A stretch of DNA of 64,000 nucleotides from a virus, in IMG/VR virus record IMGVR_UViG_3300023245_000006, positions 32,704-96,703 of that record. The stretch is one strand, 5' to 3'. Made by a program: the position numbers and the translations under genes. Positions within the stretch are counted from its first letter, which is position 1. Each line of letters starts with the position of its first letter. Under the pieces are notes generated by a model. It did no database searches, was not told the DNA's origin, and was given only the letters and a program-made list of their open reading frames with translations. This document shows positions 1 through 6,720 of this stretch, piece by piece.

Positions 1-202
1 CTGCTTCGATATTATCGATACACCAATCTTGTCGATAGTGTCCAAGGGGTCGAGGATACGGATTTTTATTATCGCAGGAGGTTTCTTTAATAACAAATCC
101 TTTTTGACCTTCAAGAATCAATACGACTGTTTTGTCTGCGAATTGTATACAATATGGTTTTTTTTCTCCAAGGATTTGTGAAGGTGTAAGTTTTGATTTC
201 AT
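1..202 (-). CDS. hypothetical protein, partial (runs off left edge)
   Basis: 67 codons are visible from the ATG at 202, starting MKSKLTPSQILGEKKPYCIQ; the rest lies outside the window. The start is fixed by a promoter whose -10 ends 6 nt upstream. No family recognised. The visible part is soluble, with no membrane segment. Confidence 0.75.
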   Translation of the reverse strand, partial: MKSKLTPSQILGEKKPYCIQFADKTVVLILEGQKGFVIKETSCDNKNPYPRPLGHYRQDWCIDNIEA

Positions 203-208
203 GGTTTT

Positions 209-237
209 AAGGTATTTTAGTTTTGATTAAATGTCAA
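209..237 (-). promoter_or_regulatory. early-type promoter
   Basis: TTGACA (232-237), 17 nt, TACCTT (209-214), then 6 nt to the ATG at 202. The -35 overlaps the stop codon of the upstream 52-aa gene. Confidence 0.65.
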
Positions 238-392
238 TCCTCATCTTCGAGTTCTTCACCTTCCGATGTCACAAGAGACCATCCAAGTTGTGTAAGTGCT
301 TCGGTTCGAGGTTCTTGTCCTTCTTCAACAGAGAATTCAATCTTATCTGCTTCATCGAAGGTGCTCAGTAGTTTGTAGTTTTTTTCTTCCAT
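234..392 (-). CDS. small acidic hypothetical protein, 52 aa
   Basis: Complete short frame starting MEEKNYKLLSTFDEADKIEF and ending in an acidic ELEDED tail. It lies 41 nt downstream of the next gene on the same strand and has no promoter of its own, so it is probably co-transcribed with it. No family recognised. Confidence 0.6.
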   Translation of the reverse strand: MEEKNYKLLSTFDEADKIEFSVEEGQEPRTEALTQLGWSLVTSEGEELEDED

Positions 393-433
393 ATTTTAGT
401 TTTATTTTTATTTGTTTTGTTTTAGATTTTTGT

Positions 434-664
434 TTACCATATATCCACGAAAGTTCCGTGTACATCAGTCTGAACATTGTTGATCATATTTTCTAGACTT
501 TCTAAGTATTCCATCGATTCTTGGTCAGGGCTTCTACCTGTTTCGCAAACTTCACTTTGTTCGTCAATATCCAATATATCAACTTTGATTTCGCCTTCGG
601 GAAAGTTACCAGATACTCCAGTAACGACCCCACCGTCAACTGTGATGATGATTCTTTTTGTCAT
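434..664 (-). CDS. small acidic hypothetical protein, 76 aa
   Basis: Starts MTKRIIITVDGGVVTGVSGN; rich in Asp and Glu towards the C terminus. A longer frame from a TTG at 700 exists, but the promoter at 672-700 places the start at the ATG at 664, since that TTG lies inside the -35 box. The first residues look like a beta hairpin. Function unknown. Confidence 0.7.
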   Translation of the reverse strand: MTKRIIITVDGGVVTGVSGNFPEGEIKVDILDIDEQSEVCETGRSPDQESMEYLESLENMINNVQTDVHGTFVDIW

Positions 665-671
665 ATTATTA

Positions 672-700
672 CGATTAGAGGATTTCTTGCATTTTGTCAA
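672..700 (-). promoter_or_regulatory. early-type promoter inside the 3' end of the upstream gene
   Basis: TTGACA (695-700), 17 nt, TAATCG (672-677), 7 nt, ATG at 664. It overlaps the last codons of the 224-aa gene, whose stop is at 675. Confidence 0.6.
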
Positions 701-1349
701 TGCTTTTCTTCTGTGTTCCGTGGGCCGGAAAATAGATAATGTAATCTTTTCGTTCCATTTTTTGGCACAGTCCGCATTTTTCGCAGGTCATTGCATCGCG
801 ATAGGTGGCCGGACAGGCAAGGAACTTTTCGCCCTTGTATTCAAAGCTGGTGCGAGATTCGCCACTAGGAACTACTGCACAAACCGGAACACCATGTTTT
901 GCAAGTTCAACGGCATGGTCCGGATCATTGGCCGAAAGATTGATAGAAAATCCACCGCTGATAGCAGTCTTGATTGTTGCAAGGTTATGGGGTGTAGGTT
1001 CATGGTGGGTGTAGGTAAATCCGCGTTTACCTTTGTTGGCACTGGTGAGCTTTTCAACAAAATCTTTATCGATTGCCCCGAAAAAGTTAGGAAGATCGCC
1101 TGCCTGATTGTGCCTCCATAGTTGACCCTTTGGAAAGGCACTAACACCTTTGAGGAAAGAAGCACCATCAATACCACGATCAGTATCCGTTACTTTGTTC
1201 CAGTGAATATTAAGAGGGCCGTTCTTTGCATAGCATCCTTTTTCATAGAAAGAACAAGTCGTAGGACAAGAATCTTTAGATGTAGTTGTAACCGGAATAG
1301 GTCCTGTTTTGGAATTGCTAGATTTTCGAGTAATGTGGTATTTTGTCAT
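675..1349 (-). CDS. cysteine-rich conserved phage protein, 224 aa
   Basis: The N-terminal third has a cysteine cluster (CPTTCSFYEKGCYAKNGP) and the C terminus a second one (TCEKCGLCQKM), suggesting a metal-binding fold. A His-rich motif (YTHHEPTPHN) lies between. I recall similar proteins of unknown function from phage genomes, but I cannot assign an activity. The start is supported by a promoter 7 nt upstream of the ATG. Confidence 0.75.
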   Translation of the reverse strand: MTKYHITRKSSNSKTGPIPVTTTSKDSCPTTCSFYEKGCYAKNGPLNIHWNKVTDTDRGIDGASFLKGVSAFPKGQLWRHNQAGDLPNFFGAIDKDFVEKLTSANKGKRGFTYTHHEPTPHNLATIKTAISGGFSINLSANDPDHAVELAKHGVPVCAVVPSGESRTSFEYKGEKFLACPATYRDAMTCEKCGLCQKMERKDYIIYFPAHGTQKKSIDKMQEIL

Positions 1350-1356
1350 GGATAGT

Positions 1357-1385
1357 AGAATAGTAAAAGTTTATGGTATAGTCAA
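1357..1385 (-). promoter_or_regulatory. early-type promoter
   Basis: TTGACT (1380-1385), 17 nt, TATTCT (1357-1362), 7 nt, ATG at 1349. Confidence 0.65.
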
Positions 1386-1474
1386 GGCATTTTAATAAAA
1401 AGATAGTCTGTCCCCTCTCCTAAATCTTCTACCATTAAAAGACTCTGGAGAAGGGACAAACAAATCTATTTAGG

Positions 1475-1723
1475 TTAGAACCTACAGTTTGAACCGTTTC
1501 CGGCAATTACCTCAATTGGGCGAGACTTCTCGTTGATAATGACCTTGTTGACAGTCTCGCCTTCTTCGGCAAAACGATCATCCCGAGCACTTGCCCGACT
1601 GGAATAAACGAGGGCGTTCTCCAAATTGGCCGTATAGACCGATTTTGTATTGCGATTTAGGAATCGTCCGGTTTTGATGTTTCGGATAACCCATGCTGTT
1701 GCTGTTTTTGTTTTTGTTTTCAT
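1475..1723 (-). CDS. probable separate internal gene, 82 aa
   Basis: In-frame ATG at 1723 (MKTKTKTATAWVIRNIKTGR), preceded by TTGACA-16-TACGAT and 8 nt, the architecture used at the other gene starts here. The sequence just upstream is A/T-rich and translates to a low-complexity KKLIRLKN linker, as expected of read-through intergenic DNA. The domain is basic, with a TGRFLNRNTKSVYT segment. Function unknown. Confidence 0.5.
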   Translation of the reverse strand: MKTKTKTATAWVIRNIKTGRFLNRNTKSVYTANLENALVYSSRASARDDRFAEEGETVNKVIINEKSRPIEVIAGNGSNCRF

Positions 1724-2248
1724 ATTTTTTAATCGTATCAGTTTTTTAATATTTGTCAATTGTTTTGTGCAAATAAAGATATTTTTACCAGCCGAGCTAA
1801 CGGTGAAGAGAGTTTCGAGAACTTTCTTAAATGCATTACTATCTTGCTCCTCGAAGTATCTTGGAGATTGTGGATAGTTGATGATCAAGAGTCCACCCCT
1901 TTTAATGCCCTTGTGTATCTCCATAAGGGCACGACCTTGCATTTTGGCATCAGACCATGTATTTGCAACATTAGAGGCATATACGACATCGTAGCTCGAA
2001 CGTGCTACCTTTGTTACCATTCCAGGTTTCCGGTTATTCCCAAAGTCGTAGGCATCAACCTTAAATCCTAGATCATTTAAACGGTGTGCATGAATTTGAT
2101 CGGGTCCGCACCCATAATCCAAAATATGAAGTTCTCTAGAAAGAACATCTTCTACGAATCGAGGGACGAGCGCATTCTTTCCGACGATGCCAGCAGACCG
2201 TGCAGATTTGTTGGCTTTGATTATTTCGAGTGGTAATACTTTCATCAT
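1475..2248 (-). CDS. class I SAM-dependent methyltransferase with apparent C-terminal read-through fusion, 257 aa
   Basis: SAM-binding motif I is visible (ILDYGCGPDQIHAHRL), followed by an acidic strand end (VDAYDF) and a motif IV-like segment (DVVYASNVANTW), so this is a Rossmann methyltransferase; the substrate is unknown. The methyltransferase part ends near residue 170. The frame then runs through what looks like an intergenic promoter and into an 82-residue domain with its own ATG at 1723. The start is a double ATG (2248/2245), 6 nt below a -10. The long frame may be a recent fusion by loss of a stop codon, or the downstream part may be made mostly as a separate protein. Confidence 0.75.
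   Translation of the reverse strand: MMKVLPLEIIKANKSARSAGIVGKNALVPRFVEDVLSRELHILDYGCGPDQIHAHRLNDLGFKVDAYDFGNNRKPGMVTKVARSSYDVVYASNVANTWSDAKMQGRALMEIHKGIKRGGLLIINYPQSPRYFEEQDSNAFKKVLETLFTVSSAGKNIFICTKQLTNIKKLIRLKNMKTKTKTATAWVIRNIKTGRFLNRNTKSVYTANLENALVYSSRASARDDRFAEEGETVNKVIINEKSRPIEVIAGNGSNCRF
1732..1759 (-). promoter_or_regulatory. early-type promoter inside the methyltransferase frame
   Basis: TTGACA (1754-1759), 16 nt, TACGAT (1732-1737), 8 nt, ATG at 1723. Confidence 0.5.
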
Positions 2249-2254
2249 TTTTTA

Positions 2255-2283
2255 AGGTTATGTAATTTTTGTTTAGATGTCAA
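2255..2283 (-). promoter_or_regulatory. early-type promoter
   Basis: TTGACA (2278-2283), 17 nt, TAACCT (2255-2260), 6 nt, ATG at 2248. Confidence 0.65.
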
Positions 2284-2503
2284 GGTTCGAAGTTTTGCAG
2301 ACGAGAATTAATGCTCTTTTTCTAGGTCCATATGCAGAAGAATGAGATAATCTATAATACCCAGTGTCTCCGATTGGTCCAGATCCCGAAGCATTAGATG
2401 ATTTACTTTCTAAAAGTTTTTTGATTTCATTTTTATCGGCGATATCGATCACCTGATATTTTCCTTTAGGGTAGAATTGTTCGAGCGAAAGTTCTTTGGA
2501 CAT
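2273..2503 (-). CDS. hypothetical protein, 76 aa
   Basis: Starts MSKELSLEQFYPKGKYQVID; a Ser/Gly-rich centre (SSNASGSGPIGDTGYYRLSH) may be a flexible loop. No family recognised. The start is supported by a promoter 7 nt upstream. Confidence 0.65.
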   Translation of the reverse strand: MSKELSLEQFYPKGKYQVIDIADKNEIKKLLESKSSNASGSGPIGDTGYYRLSHSSAYGPRKRALILVCKTSNLDI

Positions 2504-2510
2504 GGATCAA

Positions 2511-2538
2511 AGACTAGGGGTTTTTACACAAATGTCAA
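2511..2538 (-). promoter_or_regulatory. early-type promoter
   Basis: TTGACA (2533-2538), 16 nt, TAGTCT (2511-2516), 7 nt, ATG at 2503. Confidence 0.6.
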
Positions 2539-2626
2539 GGACCGATTCCCAAAGAATGATTTTTTACTTTGGGAGATATTTCCCTTATATTTAAAATCAA
2601 TCGGTTCTTCCCCGAAAAGGAAATTT

Positions 2627-2935
2627 TCATTTGATAATTTTGATCTTGTAGCCAAGTAGTTTTTCCAGTTCGGCTACTGTAATGTCTTTGGAGGTTTGTG
2701 TTTTGATTTTAAACTCAGACTCCGTGTATTCCTTACCATTGATGTACCATGATTTATATCCATTTGGATCTTCAATTGCAGGTCCGTCTTCACGATGGAG
2801 ATTACCATTGAGGTACCATGCACTATATCCATCGGAATCTTCAATGGCTGGTCCGTCTTCACGATGGAGATTGCCATTGAGGTACCATGATTTATGCCCA
2901 TCCTCCACTTCGACTGTGTATGTGATTTTATTCAT
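2627..2935 (-). CDS. HREDGPA-repeat protein, paralogue 1, 102 aa
   Basis: About three MORN-like repeats of roughly 22 residues (W-Y-L-N-G-x-L-H-R-E-D-G-P-A), between an MNKITYTVEVEDG head and a conserved tail (ITVAELEKLLGYKIKIIK). The ATG overlaps the stop of the upstream paralogue (ATGA), so it is the second gene of a two-gene unit. Such repeats form beta hairpins in MORN-type proteins; the role in phage is unknown. Confidence 0.8.
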   Translation of the reverse strand: MNKITYTVEVEDGHKSWYLNGNLHREDGPAIEDSDGYSAWYLNGNLHREDGPAIEDPNGYKSWYINGKEYTESEFKIKTQTSKDITVAELEKLLGYKIKIIK

Positions 2936-3309
2936 TTGATAATTTTGATCTTGTAACCAATTAGTTCTTCCAGTTCGACTACCGTAAGGTCTTTGGGTTT
3001 TTGTGTTTTGGCTTTAAACTCAGACTCCGTGTATTTCACACCATTGATGTACCATGCACTATATCCATTTGAATCTTCAATGGCTGGACCGTCTTCCCGG
3101 TGGAACTTATTATTGAGGTACCATGCACTATATCCATTTAGGCCCTCAAGTGCTGGTCCGTCTTCCCTGTGGAGTTCCCCGTTGAGGTACCATTGTTTAT
3201 TCCCATTTGGATCTTCAACGGCTGGACCGTCTTCACGATGGAGTTTGCCATTGAGGTACCATGCACTATATCCGTCCTCTACTTCTACTGTGTATGTGAT
3301 TTTATTCAT
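2932..3309 (-). CDS. HREDGPA-repeat protein, paralogue 2, 125 aa
   Basis: Four repeats of the same W-Y-L-N-G-x-x-H-R-E-D-G-P-A type with the shared head and tail. First gene of the unit with paralogue 1, with its own promoter and the ATG 7 nt after the -10. Confidence 0.82.
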   Translation of the reverse strand: MNKITYTVEVEDGYSAWYLNGKLHREDGPAVEDPNGNKQWYLNGELHREDGPALEGLNGYSAWYLNNKFHREDGPAIEDSNGYSAWYINGVKYTESEFKAKTQKPKDLTVVELEELIGYKIKIIK

Positions 3310-3316
3310 TTGATCT

Positions 3317-3345
3317 ATATTAGTTTAGAGTTTGTTACGTGTCAA
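3317..3345 (-). promoter_or_regulatory. early-type promoter
   Basis: TTGACA (3340-3345), 17 nt, TAATAT (3317-3322), 7 nt, ATG at 3309. Confidence 0.75.
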
Positions 3346-3353
3346 GGCTATTT

Positions 3354-3668
3354 TCATGTTTTGGAGATAATTTTGATCTTGTAGCCAAGTAGTTTTTCGA
3401 GTTCGGCTACTGTGATGTCTTTGGAGGTTTGTATTTTGATTTTAAACTCAGACTCCGTATATTTCACACCATTGAGGTACCATGATTTATTCTCATTTGA
3501 CCATTCAACGGCTGGTCCGTCTTCACGATGGAGTTCACCATTGAGGTACCATGATTTATGCCCATTTGAATCTTCAACGGCTGGACCGTCTTCCCGGTGG
3601 AGTTTACCATTGAGGTACCATTCTTTATAGCCATCCTCTACTTCGACTGTGTATGTGATTTTATTCAT
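3354..3668 (-). CDS. HREDGPA-repeat protein, paralogue 3, 104 aa
   Basis: Three repeats with the common head (MNKITYTVEVEDGYKEW) and tail (GYKIKIISKT). It has an independent promoter. Near-identical blocks shared with its neighbours point to duplication and recombination within the family. Confidence 0.82.
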   Translation of the reverse strand: MNKITYTVEVEDGYKEWYLNGKLHREDGPAVEDSNGHKSWYLNGELHREDGPAVEWSNENKSWYLNGVKYTESEFKIKIQTSKDITVAELEKLLGYKIKIISKT

Positions 3669-3674
3669 TTTTAT

Positions 3675-3703
3675 ATACTAGCTTAGGGTTTTATACGTGT
3701 CAA
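3675..3703 (-). promoter_or_regulatory. early-type promoter
   Basis: TTGACA (3698-3703), 17 nt, TAGTAT (3675-3680), 6 nt, ATG at 3668. Confidence 0.75.
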
Positions 3704-3711
3704 GGCCATTT

Positions 3712-4098
3712 TCATTTGATAATTTTGATCTTGTAGCCAAGTAGTTTTTCGAGTTCGGCTACTGTGATGTCTTTGGAGGTTTGTATTTTGATTTTAAACT
3801 CAGACTCCGTATATTTCACACCATTGATGAACCATTTTTTAGTCCCATTTGAGTATTCAATGGCTGGTCCGTCTTCCCTATGGAGTTCACCATTGATGTA
3901 CCATGCATTATATCCACTATCTCCATTTGAGTATTCAACGGCTGGTCCGTCTTCACGATGGAGATTACCATTGATGAACCATGCACTATATCCACTTAAA
4001 CCTTCAATGGCCGGACCATCTTCGCGATGGCGTTTACCATTGAGGTACCATGCACTATAGCCATCCTCTACTTCGACTGTGTATGTGATTTTATTCAT
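3712..4098 (-). CDS. HREDGPA-repeat protein, paralogue 4, 128 aa
   Basis: Four repeats, one with a small insertion (YSNGDSGYNAWYINGELH), then the conserved C-terminal ITVAELEKLLGYKIKIIK tail. It has its own promoter, almost identical to that of paralogue 3. Confidence 0.82.
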   Translation of the reverse strand: MNKITYTVEVEDGYSAWYLNGKRHREDGPAIEGLSGYSAWFINGNLHREDGPAVEYSNGDSGYNAWYINGELHREDGPAIEYSNGTKKWFINGVKYTESEFKIKIQTSKDITVAELEKLLGYKIKIIK

Positions 4099-4104
4099 TT
4101 TTAT

Positions 4105-4133
4105 ATACTAGCTTAGGGTTTTATATATGTCAA
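4105..4133 (-). promoter_or_regulatory. early-type promoter
   Basis: TTGACA (4128-4133), 17 nt, TAGTAT (4105-4110), 6 nt, ATG at 4098. Confidence 0.75.
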
Positions 4134-4141
4134 GGCAGTTT

Positions 4142-4594
4142 TCATGTTTTGGAGATAATTTTAATCTTGTAGCCAAGTAGTTTTTCCAGTTCGGCTACGG
4201 TAATGTTTTTGGTTTTTTGTGTTTTGATTTTAAACTCAGACTCCGTGTGTTTCTCACCATTGATGAACCATGATTTATCCCCATTTGAGTATTCAACGGC
4301 TGGTCCGTCCTCCCGATGGAGTTTGCCATTGAGGTACCATTCTTTATATCCATTTGGACTTTCAACGGCTGGACCGTCTTCCCTGTGGAGTTTACCATTG
4401 AGGAACCATTTTTTAGTCCCATTTGAGTATTCAATGGCTGGTCCGTCTTCACGATGGAGTTCACCATTGATGAACCATGCACTATATCCATCTGAATTTA
4501 GAACGGCTGGACCGTCTTCCCGATGGAACTTATCATTGAGGTACCATGCACTATAGCCATCCTCTACTTCGACTGTGTATGTGATTTTATTCAT
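4142..4594 (-). CDS. HREDGPA-repeat protein, paralogue 5, 150 aa
   Basis: Longest family member, with five repeats plus the shared head and tail. Copy number of the 22-residue module varies from three to five between the five genes. It has its own promoter. Confidence 0.82.
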   Translation of the reverse strand: MNKITYTVEVEDGYSAWYLNDKFHREDGPAVLNSDGYSAWFINGELHREDGPAIEYSNGTKKWFLNGKLHREDGPAVESPNGYKEWYLNGKLHREDGPAVEYSNGDKSWFINGEKHTESEFKIKTQKTKNITVAELEKLLGYKIKIISKT

Positions 4595-4600
4595 TTTTAT

Positions 4601-4629
4601 ATACTAGGTTAGAGTTTTATATACGTCAA
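4601..4629 (-). promoter_or_regulatory. early-type promoter
   Basis: TTGACG (4624-4629), 17 nt, TAGTAT (4601-4606), 6 nt, ATG at 4594. Confidence 0.7.
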
Positions 4630-4874
4630 ACACAATTTTCACAAATCTCAACCGTCGTTTCGGCACTCTGATAATATGTATTTTTCCAGCCAAAATTTGA
4701 CCTATATGCACTGGTGACATATTCTCCGGTGGTATATTTACGATAACCATAGGCAATGTGAGAAAGAACACGGTCCACGGTGCCGATGATTACGGTTGTT
4801 GCTCTTCCATATCCGTTCCTGCGGGCAATGATGTTTGCTCGGAGCTGTTGCTGTGGGATGATTTCTTGTTTCAT
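4626..4874 (-). CDS. hypothetical protein, 82 aa
   Basis: Starts MKQEIIPQQQLRANIIARRN and ends in a CENCV motif. Basic and tyrosine-rich; no family recognised. Promoter-supported start. Confidence 0.65.
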   Translation of the reverse strand: MKQEIIPQQQLRANIIARRNGYGRATTVIIGTVDRVLSHIAYGYRKYTTGEYVTSAYRSNFGWKNTYYQSAETTVEICENCV

Positions 4875-4880
4875 ACCTAC

Positions 4881-4909
4881 AAACTACGCACAATTTACAA
4901 CCATGTCAA
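4881..4909 (-). promoter_or_regulatory. early-type promoter
   Basis: TTGACA (4904-4909), 17 nt, TAGTTT (4881-4886), 6 nt, ATG at 4874. Confidence 0.7.
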
Positions 4910-5129
4910 ATAAAATTATTCTCTAGGGGAAAAGTAATGATCCAAAGTTGTAAATAGTTTATTTAAAATCATTTAGAAAAGTTCAGAAATTTCTCGTTTT
5001 TTAGAACCACTAAGTCTTTTCCCTTTGTGCAATAAATTTAGACTATCATGGATTTGAAATTTTGTCACCAACAATCTTTATGTATTTTTCAGAATTTTAA
5101 AAAAATTCAACCCTGTCTCCCCTTGTAAC

Positions 5130-5157
5130 ACAATAGCAAAACCTTGAAATTTGTCAA
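5130..5157 (-). promoter_or_regulatory. orphan early-type promoter
   Basis: TTGACA (5152-5157), 16 nt, TATTGT (5130-5135). No start codon or reading frame follows at the usual distance, so a non-coding transcript is possible. Confidence 0.45.
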
Positions 5158-5260
5158 GACTAAATTTTCAGAATTTTCAGAATTTTCAGAAAACTCGGCC
5201 CGTGCCAATTTTTCTGAATTTTCTGAAAGGGGTAGGTGTTCCCTGTGTGGTATAAATTTA

Positions 5261-5288
5261 TTCTTACATATTTTGAGAATTTTGTCAA
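5261..5288 (-). promoter_or_regulatory. weak orphan early-type promoter
   Basis: TTGACA (5283-5288), 16 nt, TAAGAA (5261-5266). A transcript from here would run through the long inverted repeat at 5165-5228. Confidence 0.3.
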
Positions 5289-5476
5289 TCTTTTAAATTT
5301 TCTGCAATTGTAAACCATTGATTTACAAGCATTTACGATGTTTCAGAAGATTTTTCTTTACATTTTCGAAATGGATTCGGTAATTTTTTTACATGATAAA
5401 TGAAGGAGGCGAAATTAAATAAACGTGTATGTAGTTGGTTTTCAGTAACTTACGAATAATCGGATAGCCGAAGTTC

Positions 5477-5577
5477 GTAAGTCATTGGTAATCATTGGTT
5501 TATGCAAGTGGTTGTAAGTCATTGGTAATCATTGGTTTATGCAAGTGGTTGTAAGTCATTGGTAATCATTGGTTTAC
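5477..5577. repeat. 37-bp tandem repeat, 2.7 copies
   Basis: Unit begins GTAAGTCATTGGTAATCATT and ends GCAAGTGGTT; copies at 5477-5513, 5514-5550 and a partial one at 5551-5577. Nearby single-copy relatives (AAGTCATAAGTGG, AAGTCATTGATA) suggest decayed extra units. An iteron-like arrangement. Confidence 0.85.
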
Positions 5578-6293
5578 AGAAAAGTCATAAGTGGTTGAAA
5601 ATCAGTAACTTATCTAAGTCATTGATATTCAAAGACTTAGATTATTACACAAAAATAGTAAATACTAAAAAATAGTAAATACTCTTTATTACACAAAAAC
5701 CGTAAAAACCTGTAAAACCTGTAAAACCTGTGAAAAAATCGTCCTACGGACAAAACATCCACAAATTTTTAAATGGTCGGTGCTATTTTGATACTATGAA
5801 CAAAAAAGAAAAAAACCTATATTATTTTTCATTTGTTCTCCTATTAATATAATCTGGTTCTTTTCTTTGGTAAACCTTAGTGTACAAAAACAGATCTATG
5901 TTCCCTTATACCTGTCACACTGTCTATATGAAAATAGTCTAGGGAAATTTTTTTTTTTAGATCGTCTGGTTCTGTTCTTGGTTTGAGAAAGATACTTTTT
6001 CACATATCCTTTTATAATGAATCACCATATATATATGGTCTTGTTTATATTATTAATGATCCTATATACATTTTCTTGATCTAATAGATATATCATATCA
6101 CCAGATCGTTTATTCTTTATTAATTCGAGTCTCATAATTTTTTGGTTCATATTGATATCAGTGTTGTATTCTTACACCATGTTCTATTTCTACACCATGT
6201 TCTATTATTACACCTAGTTCCTTTTCATTCTATTCTCATTATAGTATAGGGTCTTATCTATATCTACGATCTTAATTAACCAGATGTTCTATT

Positions 6294-6380
6294 TTAGTTC
6301 TTTTTTTTTTGCACACGATTCCAACAAAGGTTTCGGGTTTTGCCCTTTTCTTCTACCCACCGGACATTTTGGTTTTTCAT
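6294..6380 (-). CDS. possible very small basic protein, 28 aa
   Basis: Frame MKNQNVRWVEEKGKTRNLCW ending in VQKKKN, 29 nt downstream of the 64-aa gene on the same strand. The composition looks coding, but there is no independent support; a 10-A run lies near its end. Confidence 0.35.
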   Translation of the reverse strand: MKNQNVRWVEEKGKTRNLCWNRVQKKKN

Positions 6381-6409
6381 ATTTTAATTTGTTATAGATA
6401 AAAAACCTA

Positions 6410-6604
6410 TTATCCCCCAATTCTGTTCCATTTATGATCCGAGAATTTATCGGGATTTTCTGCTAATTGGGATGTATGGGTGGGTAGAGATTTTATCTCG
6501 TTATAACCCTTGACCATTAAAAATTCATTGATGTTTTCGTTGGTGGGTGGGATATCTTCTAGAATTTCATCCAATTTAGGATCTTTGATCAATTTTAGGT
6601 TCAT
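6410..6604 (-). CDS. hypothetical protein, 64 aa
   Basis: Start placed at the ATG at 6604 (MNLKLIKDPKLDEILEDIPP). An upstream in-frame ATG at 6631 lies between the -35 and -10 boxes and cannot be on the transcript. Acidic and helical; no family recognised. Confidence 0.6.
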   Translation of the reverse strand: MNLKLIKDPKLDEILEDIPPTNENINEFLMVKGYNEIKSLPTHTSQLAENPDKFSDHKWNRIGG

Positions 6605-6617
6605 AATATTTCCCACG

Positions 6618-6645
6618 ATCATACCACACACATTTACCTTGTCAA
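6618..6645 (-). promoter_or_regulatory. early-type promoter
   Basis: TTGACA (6640-6645), 16 nt, TATGAT (6618-6623), 13 nt to the ATG at 6604. Confidence 0.6.
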
Positions 6646-6720
6646 AATATATTTGTTTAATGGTTCCATTTGTCCATTATTACGAACATTTAGTAACAAT
6701 TCGAATATTTTTGGTCCCTT

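Larger units (their letters stand above)
4910..6293. other. long non-coding, repeat-rich AT-rich region; possible replication origin
   Basis: No convincing gene in about 1.4 kb of very AT-rich sequence. It holds a 37-bp tandem repeat (5477-5577), a long imperfect inverted repeat of CAGAATTTT units (about 5165-5228), runs of CTGTAAAAC (about 5700-5732), duplicated AATAGTAAATACT (about 5657-5682) and repeated TCTACACCATG units (about 6171-6215). Two promoter-like sites on the minus strand have no reading frame behind them. This mix is typical of origins or other cis-acting regions, but nothing here proves the role. Confidence 0.55.

Noticed and set aside
477-1121. Plus-strand 214-codon frame
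   Set aside because: Antisense to the promoter-supported minus-strand genes at 434-1349, with atypical composition and no plus-strand promoter box.
2682-4556. Plus-strand frames rich in PLRYHxLxPF repeats
   Set aside because: Mirror images of the HREDGPA repeat genes; they exist only because the repeat period is a multiple of three.
5477-5577. Possible CRISPR array
   Set aside because: Units are contiguous with no spacers, only 2.7 copies, and no cas genes nearby.
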